DNA of 64,000 nucleotides from an uncultured Algibacter sp. (GCF_947490405.1 NZ_CANLGU010000001.1:558001-622000); one strand, 5' to 3'; numbered from the stretch's first letter, positions 19,470 through 28,020 are shown. Notes: generated by a model not told the origin, from the sequence alone. Made by a program: numbers and translations.

Positions 19470-19856
19470 TTAACACGTTTTATGGTACTGGTCTTGTCTT
19501 AATTTTACAGCTCTAAAAGAATATAACATCAAGCTTAAAAGTGCTAGAATTGCTACTAATATTCCCAAAAAGAGCACATAAATATCTCCTTTAAAATTCC
19601 AACCTACGTTTTCCTTTAGTCCAGAAAAGAGTGCTGAAAGCACAAAATTTACCACCGATAAATACAATAGTGCCATGGCACTGTTAATGAGTTTAAGTTG
19701 ATTTAGTTTGCGCTCAATTAAGGTGGAAGCATTCCCTTCATTTTCATTGATAAGCACTTTAATCTCCCTGCTCAAGTCTATCATAATATTTGAAGTTGAT
19801 AGAATGAGTAAACAAATACCTGGTAAAATGGTTATGGGTACGTACCACTCTTGCAT
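19470..19856 (-). CDS. DUF2721-like small membrane protein
   Basis: 128 residues with three predicted TM helices: ~8-26 (ILPGICLLILSTSNIMI), ~55-78 (AMALLYLSVVNFVLSAL) and ~92-116. A polar, charged stretch between the first two (LSREIKVLINENEG ... ERKLNQLK) fits the DUF2721 plan. It begins 3 bp after the stop of the Grx-Grx-thioredoxin reductase gene, so it is in that operon and under redox box D. Function of the family is unknown. Confidence 0.75.
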   Translation of the reverse strand: MQEWYVPITILPGICLLILSTSNIMIDLSREIKVLINENEGNASTLIERKLNQLKLINSAMALLYLSVVNFVLSALFSGLKENVGWNFKGDIYVLFLGILVAILALLSLMLYSFRAVKLRQDQYHKTC

Positions 19857-19859
19857 TGC

Positions 19860-21269
19860 TTAGTGCTTTAAGTAATCTTTAAGTCCATAGCTGGCAAGTA
19901 CGCCTTCACCAGTAGCTGCTGCCACTTGAGCTATAGCGCCCTCGCGACAATCGCCTGCTGCAAAAATGCCTTCAACAGATGTTTTAGCCAAGCCTGATGA
20001 GGTGATAAACCCTTGCTTATTTAGGTCTATTACGTTTTCAAAAACCTTTGTATTTGGAATTAATCCGATGAAAATAAACGTACCATCTCCCTCTATGAGT
20101 TCTTCTTCTCCTGTAGCGTTGTCTTTAACTTTTAACCCCACAAACTGGCCTTTATCATCAGAAATAAATTCTAAGGAAGTTTTATTCATATACGTTTGTA
20201 CATTATCCATTTTGGGTAGTTTCTCGGTATATGTAGGTGATGCCGTAAATGCTTCGGATCGGTGTACAATTTTCACTTTTTTAGCAAAGCTAGACAAGAA
20301 GATGCCCTCTTCTAGGGCGCTATTTCCTCCACCTACAACTACAACGGTTCTATCACGATAAAACGCACCATCACAGGTAGCACAAAAATGCACCCCAGAA
20401 CCTATTAATTCTTCCTCTCCAGGAATATGCAAACGTCTATAGGTTGAACCCGTAGCCGCCACAACACTGCGACCAATATAGGTCTCAGTAGCAGATTTCA
20501 CATAGAATTTATTATCCTTCTTTTCAATAGACTCCACATCAACTCCTGTGGCAATGGTTGCGCCGTAGGTACGTGCCTGTTCTTCCATTTTATCCATTAA
20601 ATCAGGACCAGAAATATTTGTAAATCCAGGGTAATTCTCAATAGTTTCCGTTAAAAAGGCATTACCTCCTATGGTTTTCTTTTCTAAAATGATGGTATCA
20701 AAACGATCGCGTTGCGCATAAATAGCAGTCGTTAATCCTGCGGCACCACCACCTATTATAATGGTATCATATACTTTGTGTTCTTTCTTCACATCAATGT
20801 TCAACAATGCTTTCAAGGTAGCATTATCAGGGTTAGTATGTGGTTTACCATCAATTAAAATAGTAGGTATAATACGTTTTCCGTTATTGATTGTTTCAAC
20901 TGCGTTAGTTGCCCACTCGTGTTCATCTACATCTATAAATTGAAAATTAACACCATTATCTGCGAGGTAACTCTTTGCCCTGCGACAATCTGGACACCAG
21001 TCTGCCCCAAATAATTGTACCACGCCAGCATCATTAATACCTAAGGCATCTGCTAACTCTGCATTGTTTGGGTTGGTATATGTTGTTCCGTTTAAATCTA
21101 TGGTTGGGATAATACGCTTTCCGTTATTGATTGTTTCAACCAAACGTGTGGCACTTTTATCTAAATCTACATCAACAAAATCAAAGGGAACGTTGTTTTC
21201 TTTTAAGTATGCTTTTGCTCTTCGGCAATCTGGACACCAATCGGCGCCGTATAATTTTAATGTGTTCAT
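19860..21269 (-). CDS. Fusion of two glutaredoxin-like domains with a thioredoxin reductase
   Basis: 469 residues. Two tandem glutaredoxin/mycoredoxin-like domains occupy ~1-78 and ~83-158, each with GADWCPDCRRAK (Cys12/Cys15 and Cys92/Cys95) and a NNGKRIIPTI cis-Pro strand. From ~165 follows a complete low-molecular-weight thioredoxin reductase: FAD motif IIGGGAAGLT, redox pair CATC (Cys296/Cys299), NADPH motif VVGGGNSALEE and the closing GDCREGAIAQVAAATGEG. The reductase could thus reduce its own attached glutaredoxin-like domains, forming a self-contained NADPH-to-disulfide chain. It is preceded by redox box D and co-transcribed with a DUF2721-like gene. Confidence 0.95.
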   Translation of the reverse strand: MNTLKLYGADWCPDCRRAKAYLKENNVPFDFVDVDLDKSATRLVETINNGKRIIPTIDLNGTTYTNPNNAELADALGINDAGVVQLFGADWCPDCRRAKSYLADNGVNFQFIDVDEHEWATNAVETINNGKRIIPTILIDGKPHTNPDNATLKALLNIDVKKEHKVYDTIIIGGGAAGLTTAIYAQRDRFDTIILEKKTIGGNAFLTETIENYPGFTNISGPDLMDKMEEQARTYGATIATGVDVESIEKKDNKFYVKSATETYIGRSVVAATGSTYRRLHIPGEEELIGSGVHFCATCDGAFYRDRTVVVVGGGNSALEEGIFLSSFAKKVKIVHRSEAFTASPTYTEKLPKMDNVQTYMNKTSLEFISDDKGQFVGLKVKDNATGEEELIEGDGTFIFIGLIPNTKVFENVIDLNKQGFITSSGLAKTSVEGIFAAGDCREGAIAQVAAATGEGVLASYGLKDYLKH

Positions 21270-21330
21270 TTTTTTTGGTTTTTGTAGTTATGTTTTATTT
21301 ATAGTGCAAATATCGTAGTGTTGCACAGTT

Positions 21331-21371
21331 CTTGAAATATTGATATTTCCGAAGTGATTGTATATTTTTCC
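21331..21371 (-). promoter_or_regulatory. Redox-regulon box D with promoter (Grx-Grx-TrxR)
   Basis: On the minus strand GAAAAATATACAA, CGGAA and TATTTCAAG appear in the shared register. GATATTTG, one mismatch from TAnnTTTG, lies 17 bp after the CAA at 21307-21314; the ATG is at 21269. Confidence 0.75.
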
Positions 21372-21465
21372 TTTTTTCAAAAAAGTATACATTATGATAA
21401 CTTTAGAAAGTCCGTTAGTTAGTTAACGGACTTTTTACAATATTTCTACAAAACCTAGTTATTCC

Positions 21466-22464
21466 TTACTTATTATTTTTAATATCGATAATTTGTCTAA
21501 CCATTTGGTTTGTAAAGCCCCATTCGTTATCGTACCAGGTCATTACCTTTAATAAATCGCCATCTACCACACGCGTCATACTTAAATCAACTGTTGAAGC
21601 AAAAGGACTTTTTACAATATCAGATGATACTATGGGGTCGTATGTTGTATCGATAATGTCTTTATAGCGGTCTGTTTTTGCTTCTTCTTGTAAAATATTG
21701 TTTACTTCATCTACGGTAACATTTTTATCCATTACAAAAGTCATATCAGATAAAGAACCTACTGGTATAGGTACGCGAATGGCGATACCGTCAAATTTCC
21801 CTTCGTATTCAGGTAATGCTTTTGTGGTTGCAATAGCTGCTCCTGTACTGGTTGGAATAATATTTGCCGCCCCTGCACGCCCCATTCTAAAGTTCTTTTT
21901 ACTAGGGCCATCAACCGCAGCTTGCGAAGCAGTGTAAGCGTGCACCGTTGTCATAATAGCTTTTTTAACACCGAGTCTTCTTCCTAAAATCTCTACAATA
22001 GGGCTAATATTATTGGTAGTACAACTAGCGCAAGAAAATACTGAAGTATGTCCGGCTTCTGTATTTACACCATGAACAACAGTAGGCGCTTCTGCGCTTT
22101 TTGTAGGCGCTGAAATAATTACTGTTTTTGCTCCTGCCTTAATGTGTCGTTCTGCATCTTCATAACCTGTAAAAACACCCGTACTTTCTATAACTAGATC
22201 TACTTGATGTTCTTTCCAAGGCAGTTCTTCTGGGTTTCGTTCACTGTAAAATGGTATGGTTTTTCCATTTATTTCTAATGCCTTATTGGTGTGTGCTACT
22301 CTATGCTCATACCTACCATATACGGTATCGTAATTTAACAAATAGGCAACATTTTCAATATCTACGATATCATTTACAGCAACTATGTCTAGTTCTGGGT
22401 TTTCTAATATTACTTTGAGCGCAGCTCTCCCGATACGCCCCATTCCGTTAATTGCAATTTTCAT
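21466..22464 (-). CDS. Glyceraldehyde-3-phosphate dehydrogenase (type I), redox-regulon isoform
   Basis: 332 residues, full length. The Rossmann motif is INGMGRIGR, the catalytic Cys148 lies in SCASCTTN, and His175 in TTVHAYT. The region after the active site reads KNFRMGRAGAANIIP where most glycolytic enzymes have a W and GGR, so this looks like a divergent isoform rather than the main glycolytic copy. It is translationally coupled to a 53-residue ORF (TAATG overlap) and lies under redox box E. GAPDH is a classical thiol-oxidation target, so a stress-induced replacement isoform is a reasonable inference. Confidence 0.94.
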   Translation of the reverse strand: MKIAINGMGRIGRAALKVILENPELDIVAVNDIVDIENVAYLLNYDTVYGRYEHRVAHTNKALEINGKTIPFYSERNPEELPWKEHQVDLVIESTGVFTGYEDAERHIKAGAKTVIISAPTKSAEAPTVVHGVNTEAGHTSVFSCASCTTNNISPIVEILGRRLGVKKAIMTTVHAYTASQAAVDGPSKKNFRMGRAGAANIIPTSTGAAIATTKALPEYEGKFDGIAIRVPIPVGSLSDMTFVMDKNVTVDEVNNILQEEAKTDRYKDIIDTTYDPIVSSDIVKSPFASTVDLSMTRVVDGDLLKVMTWYDNEWGFTNQMVRQIIDIKNNK

Positions 22465-22625
22465 TATGCTTGTATTTTTGATGGTTTATTAATTTTATTT
22501 ATAGTATGCCTTGTCGTTTCTAAAAAACTAGCTATTCTAAATTTATCAGATAATAGCATATCATCTCCTGAAAGATTGAAAAGTACATTTTCCATTATAT
22601 TTGATGTGTCATTTGTGTAGTTCAT
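22464..22625 (-). CDS. 53-residue small protein coupled to GAPDH
   Basis: The ORF starts MNYTNDTSNIMENVLFNLSG and ends NKPSKIQA; its TAA shares the A of the GAPDH ATG (TAATG), indicating translational coupling. It starts roughly 20 nt after the transcript start predicted from box E, the same leader length as other genes of the set. There are no cysteines, no membrane segment and no family I recognise. It may be a leader ORF needed for GAPDH expression. Confidence 0.55.
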   Translation of the reverse strand: MNYTNDTSNIMENVLFNLSGDDMLLSDKFRIASFLETTRHTINKINKPSKIQA

Positions 22626-22672
22626 AAGTATCGTTTTTAATTATGGTGTAAAATTACTGCAGTTATAAAGAC

Positions 22673-22713
22673 TCTGAAATAGCAGTACTTCCGATATACT
22701 TATACATTTTTCC
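22673..22713 (-). promoter_or_regulatory. Redox-regulon box E with promoter (53-aa ORF and GAPDH)
   Basis: On the minus strand GAAAAATGTATAA, CGGAA and TATTTCAGA match the other boxes. The -7 is weaker here (TAATTTTA at 22648-22655), 18 bp after the box. From 22714 to 22982 I see no gene or clear element. Confidence 0.68.
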
Positions 22714-22982
22714 CTTAGAGCAAAAATATGTTGTAAAACAACTTTATTCCTTAACTCAAAACCATTAATCACCTACTATCTGGCAAACATATTATTATGA
22801 ATTATTTATTTAATAACCATGAATAAACTGTTATGATAACGGACTCTCAAACTAAGAACCATTGTTGAGAAAACTCAAAATTTATTCATCCTAATGAAAA
22901 CAAGGATTGATTTCAAATGAAGGTAAATAACATCAATCAATTATTCATCTTAAAAAATGGAAATATTGTACCCAAACAAAAA

Positions 22983-23006
22983 AACCTCTCATTTCTGAGA
23001 GGTTTT
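22983..23006. terminator. Symmetric hairpin after tRNA-Leu
   Basis: AACCTCTCA / TGAGAGGTT stem with a 4-nt loop between A and T runs; it lies 28 bp downstream of the minus-strand tRNA-Leu and should terminate it. Confidence 0.75.
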
Positions 23007-23033
23007 ACATTTACAATTTTATAATTGAAAAAG

Positions 23034-23115
23034 TGCGGGCGGGGAGACTCGAACTCCCACACCTCGCGGCACTAGATCCTAAGTCTAGCGTGTCTACCAA
23101 TTCCACCACGCCCGC
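23034..23115 (-). tRNA. tRNA-Leu (anticodon UAG)
   Basis: On the minus strand the acceptor arms GCGGGCG and CGCCCGC pair perfectly. The anticodon loop CTTAGGA within a CTAGA/TCTAG stem gives UAG. A long variable arm (GCCGCGAGGTG) and T-loop GTTCGAGTC are present, as expected of a class II tRNA. CCA is not encoded. Confidence 0.97.
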
Positions 23116-23216
23116 AAAAGGATTGCAAATATAAACAACATTTTTAAATTGCAAACCCCTAAACCTTAAAAAACGTTCTTTTTTCATACTTTTGAATACT
23201 TACTTACAAATTCAAG

Positions 23217-24605
23217 ATGAATCAGATTCAGCCTTATATTTCGCAACATAAAGACCGCTTTCTAAACGAGCTTATCGAACTGCTTAAAATACCTTCTATC
23301 AGTGCCGATTCTGCATATAAAAACGATGTTTTAAAAACTGCCGATGCTATCAAAATTAGTCTAGAAAAAGCAGGGTGTATCACTGTAGAAATATGTAAAA
23401 CTGATGGTTACCCTATTGTATATGGTGAAAAAATAATAGATAAAAGCCTACCAACAGTATTGGTTTACGGGCATTATGATGTACAACCACCAGACCCTAT
23501 AGATTTATGGGATTCTCCACCATTTAAGCCAGTTATAAAAAGTACAGAAAAGCATCCAGAAGGTGCCATTTTTGCTCGTGGAGCATGTGATGATAAAGGA
23601 CAAATGTACATGCATGTGAAGGCTATGGAATTTATGACTGCCACCAATCAATTACCTTGTAACGTTAAGTTTATGATTGAAGGCGAAGAAGAAGTAGGTA
23701 GCGCAAATCTTGCAACCTTTGTTAAAAACAATCAAGAAAAGTTAAAGAACGACGTTATTTTAATTTCTGATACCGGAATGATTGCTAACGATGTTCCATC
23801 CATTACAACAGGGCTTAGAGGTTTAAGTTATGTAGAAGTGGAAGTCACTGGTCCCAATCGCGACTTACACTCAGGACTTTATGGTGGTGCTGTAGCAAAC
23901 CCAATTAATGTACTTACAAAAATGATTGCATCGCTTCACGATGATAACAATCATATTACTATTCCTGGATTTTACAACAACGTTGAAGAACTCTCCAAAG
24001 AAGAACGTGCAGAAATGGCAAAAGCACCTTTCAGTCTAGAAAACTATAAAAAAGCTTTAGATATTGATGCGGTTTACGGAGAAGCTGGCTATACAACAAA
24101 CGAACGAAACTCTATAAGACCTACGCTTGATGTTAACGGCATTTGGGGTGGCTACACGGGCGAAGGTGCAAAAACAGTTATTGCTAGTAAAGCCTATGCT
24201 AAAATATCTATGCGTTTAGTACCACATCAAAATTGGCATGAAATAACACAACTATTTAAAACTCACTTCGAGAATATTGCACCCCAAGGTGTTAAAGTTA
24301 AAGTAACACCTCACCACGGTGGGCAAGGTTATGTAACCCCAATAGATAGTATTGGCTATAAAGCAGCAAGTAAAGCTTATCAAGATACTTTTGGAAAAAC
24401 CCCAATTCCCCAACGTAGTGGTGGCAGCATCCCTATTGTATCTTTATTTGAACAAGAATTAAAAAGTAAAACCATTTTAATGGGCTTTGGTTTAGATAGC
24501 GACGCCATACATTCACCAAATGAGCATTTTGGGATTTGGAACTACCTTAAAGGCATCGAAACTATTCCATTATTTTACAAATATTTCACAGAGCTTTCAA
24601 CATAA
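23217..24605 (+). CDS. M20 family dipeptidase
   Basis: 462 residues. Zinc-ligand motifs of the M20 family are clear: YGHYDVQPPDP (His86, Asp88), RGACDDKGQ (bridging Asp near 125) and EGEEEVGS (catalytic and ligand Glu near 157-159). A dimerisation (lid) domain lies at ~205-365. The layout matches CNDP/DapE-like dipeptidases that release amino acids from dipeptides in the cytoplasm. TACTTTTG at 23187-23194 is a good -7 element; the resulting leader is short. It is transcribed away from tRNA-Leu. Confidence 0.94.
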   Translation: MNQIQPYISQHKDRFLNELIELLKIPSISADSAYKNDVLKTADAIKISLEKAGCITVEICKTDGYPIVYGEKIIDKSLPTVLVYGHYDVQPPDPIDLWDSPPFKPVIKSTEKHPEGAIFARGACDDKGQMYMHVKAMEFMTATNQLPCNVKFMIEGEEEVGSANLATFVKNNQEKLKNDVILISDTGMIANDVPSITTGLRGLSYVEVEVTGPNRDLHSGLYGGAVANPINVLTKMIASLHDDNNHITIPGFYNNVEELSKEERAEMAKAPFSLENYKKALDIDAVYGEAGYTTNERNSIRPTLDVNGIWGGYTGEGAKTVIASKAYAKISMRLVPHQNWHEITQLFKTHFENIAPQGVKVKVTPHHGGQGYVTPIDSIGYKAASKAYQDTFGKTPIPQRSGGSIPIVSLFEQELKSKTILMGFGLDSDAIHSPNEHFGIWNYLKGIETIPLFYKYFTELST

Positions 24606-24611
24606 TATTTT

Positions 24612-24694
24612 GGGCGTTACCCACAAGAGGTCGGGCTTTCCGCTATATCTTTTTTGAGAAAAACAAAAAAGGATGCCGCTTCAATCCCTAACGC
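24612..24694 (+). repeat. Interspersed repeat family 1, copy a
   Basis: Starts GGGCGTTACCCACAAG, contains GTCGGGCTTTCCG and ends CAATCCCTAACGCA. The ends form a short inverted repeat (GCGTTA/TAACGC). Related copies lie at 28092, 30308, 36976 and 54440. Confidence 0.85.
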
Positions 24695-24718
24695 AGTCCC
24701 AACTTTAATTGATATTAC

Positions 24719-25576
24719 ATGAAAAACCAACATACCAATCACCTTTTACTATTAGGTCTTGCCACATTATTTATAAGTACATCAGGTGTATTAGGAAAAT
24801 ATATAGATCTCCCAACACCTTTAATTATATGGTTTAGGAGTGCTTTAGCAGCCATTTTCTTGTTTTTATTCTGTAAATTCAAAAAGTTAAATATTAAATT
24901 AAAATCTAAAAAAGATTTACCTACCATTATCTTAGGTGGTGTATTGCTTGGTATACATTGGGTAACCTACTTTTTAGCTCTAAAATTAAGTAACGTAGCA
25001 GTTGGTATGCTTTCTATGTTTACGTTTCCAGTAATAACAGCTTTATTAGAACCCTTCTTTACAAAATCTAAATTAAACCCGATACATGTAGTATTAGGCC
25101 TCATGGTGCTATTAGGCATTTATATTCTTGCTCCTGAAATAAATTTTGAAAGCACTTATTTAAGAGGTATTCTCTTAGGTGTATTTTCCGCTTTTAGTTA
25201 TGCCTTACGAAATCTTATTTTAAAAAGACATGTTTCACGTTACGATGGCACCGTATTAATGATGCAACAATGCGCAATAGTGGCTCTATTATTAATACCT
25301 GTTTTATTCAATATAAATATTGAACAAATACAAACCCAACTCCCCTTTCTTTTAATCCTAGGCTTGGTCACTACAGCTTTAGGACATTCTTTATTCATAA
25401 GTAGTTTAAAGCATTTCTCGGTAAGCACTGCAAGTATTATTGGTAGTGCCCAACCTATTTTTGGTATTATTATGGCTTATTTTTTCTTAAACGAAATTCC
25501 AACTCTTAACACCTTTTTTGGAGGCGCTCTAATTTTAGCAACTGTTATTATTGAGAGTGTAAGATCAAGAAAGTGA
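24719..25576 (+). CDS. EamA/DMT family transporter
   Basis: 285 residues with ten predicted membrane helices arranged as two EamA repeats (~8-135 and ~147-280). Typical elements are the N-terminal FISTSGVLGKY, the paired HWVTYFLALKLSNVAVG at the end of helix 3, and in the second half GSAQPIFGIIMAYFFLNE. DMT carriers export metabolites or amino acids across the inner membrane; the substrate cannot be predicted. It is separated from the dipeptidase only by repeat 1a. Confidence 0.92.
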   Translation: MKNQHTNHLLLLGLATLFISTSGVLGKYIDLPTPLIIWFRSALAAIFLFLFCKFKKLNIKLKSKKDLPTIILGGVLLGIHWVTYFLALKLSNVAVGMLSMFTFPVITALLEPFFTKSKLNPIHVVLGLMVLLGIYILAPEINFESTYLRGILLGVFSAFSYALRNLILKRHVSRYDGTVLMMQQCAIVALLLIPVLFNINIEQIQTQLPFLLILGLVTTALGHSLFISSLKHFSVSTASIIGSAQPIFGIIMAYFFLNEIPTLNTFFGGALILATVIIESVRSRK

Positions 25577-25643
25577 TATTATAATGTAACAAAACACACG
25601 CTTTAACGTTCTAATAGTCAATCAATCAAAAAACAATCACATT

Positions 25644-26744
25644 ATGTTAAAGCGCTTTTTCATCATCTGCTCTGGGGCAGACACCGATATTTTAGAAGAT
25701 TGTTCTATTGGAGAACAAAACAAATATGCAGGTATTGGGGCTACCGTTTTCTTTACAGCAGTTATGGCTTTTATAGCTGCCAGTTATGCCCTATATACTG
25801 TTTTTGACAATTTATATACCTCCATTTTCTTTGGTCTTATTTGGGGATTACTCATTTTTAATTTAGACCGTTATATTGTTTCAACCATTAAAAAAACAGG
25901 GCATGTTATTGACGAAATAATTCAGGCTTCTCCCAGAATTATTTTAGCTATTATCATAGCAGTTGTCATATCAAAACCTTTAGAATTAAAGATTTTTGAA
26001 AAAGAAATTAATCAAGTTTTATTGGAACAAAAAAATGAGATGACCCTAGCTAATAAAACGCAAATAGCTGAACAGTTTACACCTAGTATAGAAGGATTAA
26101 ACAATGATATTTTGATCTTGCAACAAGAAATAGATACTAAAGAAGCTGAAGTTAATCAACTATATGACACTTATATCGCAGAAGCGGAAGGTACAGCAGG
26201 AACAAAACTATTAGGCAAAGGACCTGTATACAAGGAAAAACGAGAAAAGCACGACGCCCTTCTTGCCGAATTACAACAATTAAAAGCAGATAATAAAGCA
26301 AAAATTGCTTCTATTGAAAGCGAGATTGTAAAACTTAAAGGCGATTATGATACTCAAGTTGCAACAACACAACCCATAATCAATAATTTTGATGGTTTAA
26401 TGGCAAGAGTTGATGCTTTAGGGAAACTACCATGGCTACCATCATTCTTTATTTTTATGTTGTTTTTGGCTATTGAGACCTCGCCTATTTTTGCAAAATT
26501 ACTATCACCTAAAGGGGCTTACGATTTTAAGTTGGATGACCAAGAAACAGCATTAAAAACCAATGTGCTTCAAAATAAAAACCAACGTGAGACCATGCTA
26601 AAAACGGATTACGCCATTAACGATCGTATATATGGTGATATTGAAAAAGAGGACGAACTATATAACTACAAGCGCAAAAAAGCGAGGGAACTTATGCAAT
26701 TGCAGGCAGATGCCTTTTACAAGCAACAAAAAAACATTCTGTGA
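25644..26744 (+). CDS. DUF4407 domain membrane protein
   Basis: 366 residues. Two TM hairpins lie near the start (~30-75, ~95-118), including the family-typical GLIWGLLIFNLDRYIVSTIKK, then a soluble coiled-coil region (~125-250) rich in Glu, Gln and Lys, then a last TM segment (~263-282, LPSFFIFMLFLAIE) and a charged tail. This is the DUF4407 architecture; its function is unknown. Its stop codon abuts the stop of the convergent STAS-like gene with no base between. Confidence 0.92.
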   Translation: MLKRFFIICSGADTDILEDCSIGEQNKYAGIGATVFFTAVMAFIAASYALYTVFDNLYTSIFFGLIWGLLIFNLDRYIVSTIKKTGHVIDEIIQASPRIILAIIIAVVISKPLELKIFEKEINQVLLEQKNEMTLANKTQIAEQFTPSIEGLNNDILILQQEIDTKEAEVNQLYDTYIAEAEGTAGTKLLGKGPVYKEKREKHDALLAELQQLKADNKAKIASIESEIVKLKGDYDTQVATTQPIINNFDGLMARVDALGKLPWLPSFFIFMLFLAIETSPIFAKLLSPKGAYDFKLDDQETALKTNVLQNKNQRETMLKTDYAINDRIYGDIEKEDELYNYKRKKARELMQLQADAFYKQQKNIL

Positions 26745-27026
26745 TTATGCTGCTGCTGATTCTGTTTTAAAATGATCGTATAATTCTTTACAACCTAAAC
26801 CAACTATAGATAATCTTTTATTTTTTGCTAAAGCTTCTTCATGAAGTTTTGCTATAGCGTCTACGCCATATTTATCCATACTGATGATATCTTGAATACT
26901 GATGGTAAGGTTATTTACTCTTTCAAAAATATTGTTGAATTCGTTGTTAAACATAGCAACATTTTTTTTGTTAAGTATACCTTTTACTTTGAAGAAATTG
27001 TTACAATTGGTAATTTGAAAATCCAT
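26745..27026 (-). CDS. STAS-domain-like small protein
   Basis: 93 residues with the alternating strand/helix pattern of STAS/anti-anti-sigma proteins: KVKGILNKKN, then LTISIQDIISMDKYGVDAIAKLH and RLSIVGLGCKELYDHF. At the place of the usual phospho-acceptor serine (MDSSG) it has MDKYG (residues 50-54), so it cannot be regulated by serine phosphorylation in the classic way. Partner and role are unknown. It converges end to end with the DUF4407 gene. Confidence 0.75.
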   Translation of the reverse strand: MDFQITNCNNFFKVKGILNKKNVAMFNNEFNNIFERVNNLTISIQDIISMDKYGVDAIAKLHEEALAKNKRLSIVGLGCKELYDHFKTESAAA

Positions 27027-27303
27027 AATTTAAGTGTTTTTAATGCGTTATACTATAAACTTGAGGGAGTGTAACCGGTTGATTACGAGATAAAAATATA
27101 AAGTATAAAAACTAATACACTATTTTATCGATAAATAGATTTTAACTTTAGATAAAAAAATACTTTCTGTAAATTTCATCGATGAGTAACCTTTTTTAGT
27201 GATGAGATTTTGTTACTTTTACTTTGGCTTATTCATTCTTAATAAAAAGATTTGGTATAAGTTTTGCACTCAAATAAAAGGATTTAATAAAACATTTAAA
27301 AAA

Positions 27304-27735
27304 ATGAAAAAACTACTTGTATTACTTTTTATGGTAAGTTTCTTTAATGGCTTTTCACAATCAAATGAAGAGGCCGATGTAAAAGCTATCAATAAAGTTT
27401 TAAAAAAACAACGCATAGCTTGGTCTAACAACGATATAGAAGGTTACATGGAAGGCTACTGGAAAAGTGATTCGCTTAAGTTTTATGGAACAAATGGTGT
27501 AACCTATGGTTGGGAAAATACTTTGGATCGCTACTTAAAAGCATATCCAACAAAACAACATACAGGAAAATTAAGCTTTAGAATTAACGATGTTTCAAAA
27601 ATAAGCGAAGGTGCTTATTTTGTTTTAGGAGAGTACCATATTAAGCGAGATGTGGGAAATGCTGATGGTATTTTTATGCTTGTTTTTAAGAAAATTAATG
27701 GGGAATGGAAAATTATAGCCGACACCTCAACTTGA
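27304..27735 (+). CDS. Secreted DUF4440/SnoaL-like (NTF2-fold) protein
   Basis: 143 residues from the ATG at 27304, which gives a clean signal peptide (MKKLLVLLFMVSFFNGFSQ). An upstream in-frame ATG at 27199 would add 35 residues that spoil the signal, so I reject it. The mature part matches the NTF2-like DUF4440 fold: an initial helix (AINKVLKKQRIAWSNNDI), EGYMEGYW, and C-terminal strands ending GEWKIIADTST. Members are enzymes or ligand-binding modules of uncertain role; here it is probably periplasmic. Confidence 0.85.
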   Translation: MKKLLVLLFMVSFFNGFSQSNEEADVKAINKVLKKQRIAWSNNDIEGYMEGYWKSDSLKFYGTNGVTYGWENTLDRYLKAYPTKQHTGKLSFRINDVSKISEGAYFVLGEYHIKRDVGNADGIFMLVFKKINGEWKIIADTST

Positions 27736-27747
27736 TAAAAACTACTT

Positions 27748-28020
27748 TTACTGTTTTAATTTCTTCATGGTCTCTTGATGCTTTTGTAAATCTACGGGGT
27801 TATAAATAACCTGTTTTGATACTGGATATTTTTCTAGAAGATGTTTTGGGCGTATTGGTCTGTTATGAAAATTACCGCCACAGTTTGGACAGACTTGTTG
27901 AAGTAAATTTTCCACACAATCTTTACAAAAGGTACATTCAAAAGTACAGATCATAGCTTCTTTTGAATCGTAGGGCAAAAATTTATTACAGTTCTCGCAA
28001 GTTGGTCTTATTTCTAACAT
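27748..28020 (-). CDS. DUF1272 zinc-binding protein
   Basis: 90 residues. The N-terminus carries closely spaced cysteine pairs (CENC, CTFECTFCKDC and CPNCGG) consistent with a RING-like/zinc-ribbon DUF1272 domain, with a basic C-terminal tail. Function is unknown. It converges with the DUF4440 gene 12 bp away. Confidence 0.9.
   Translation of the reverse strand: MLEIRPTCENCNKFLPYDSKEAMICTFECTFCKDCVENLLQQVCPNCGGNFHNRPIRPKHLLEKYPVSKQVIYNPVDLQKHQETMKKLKQ

Noticed and set aside
27199-27303. N-terminal extension of the DUF4440 protein from an upstream ATG
   Set aside because: It would bury the clear signal peptide that begins at 27304.
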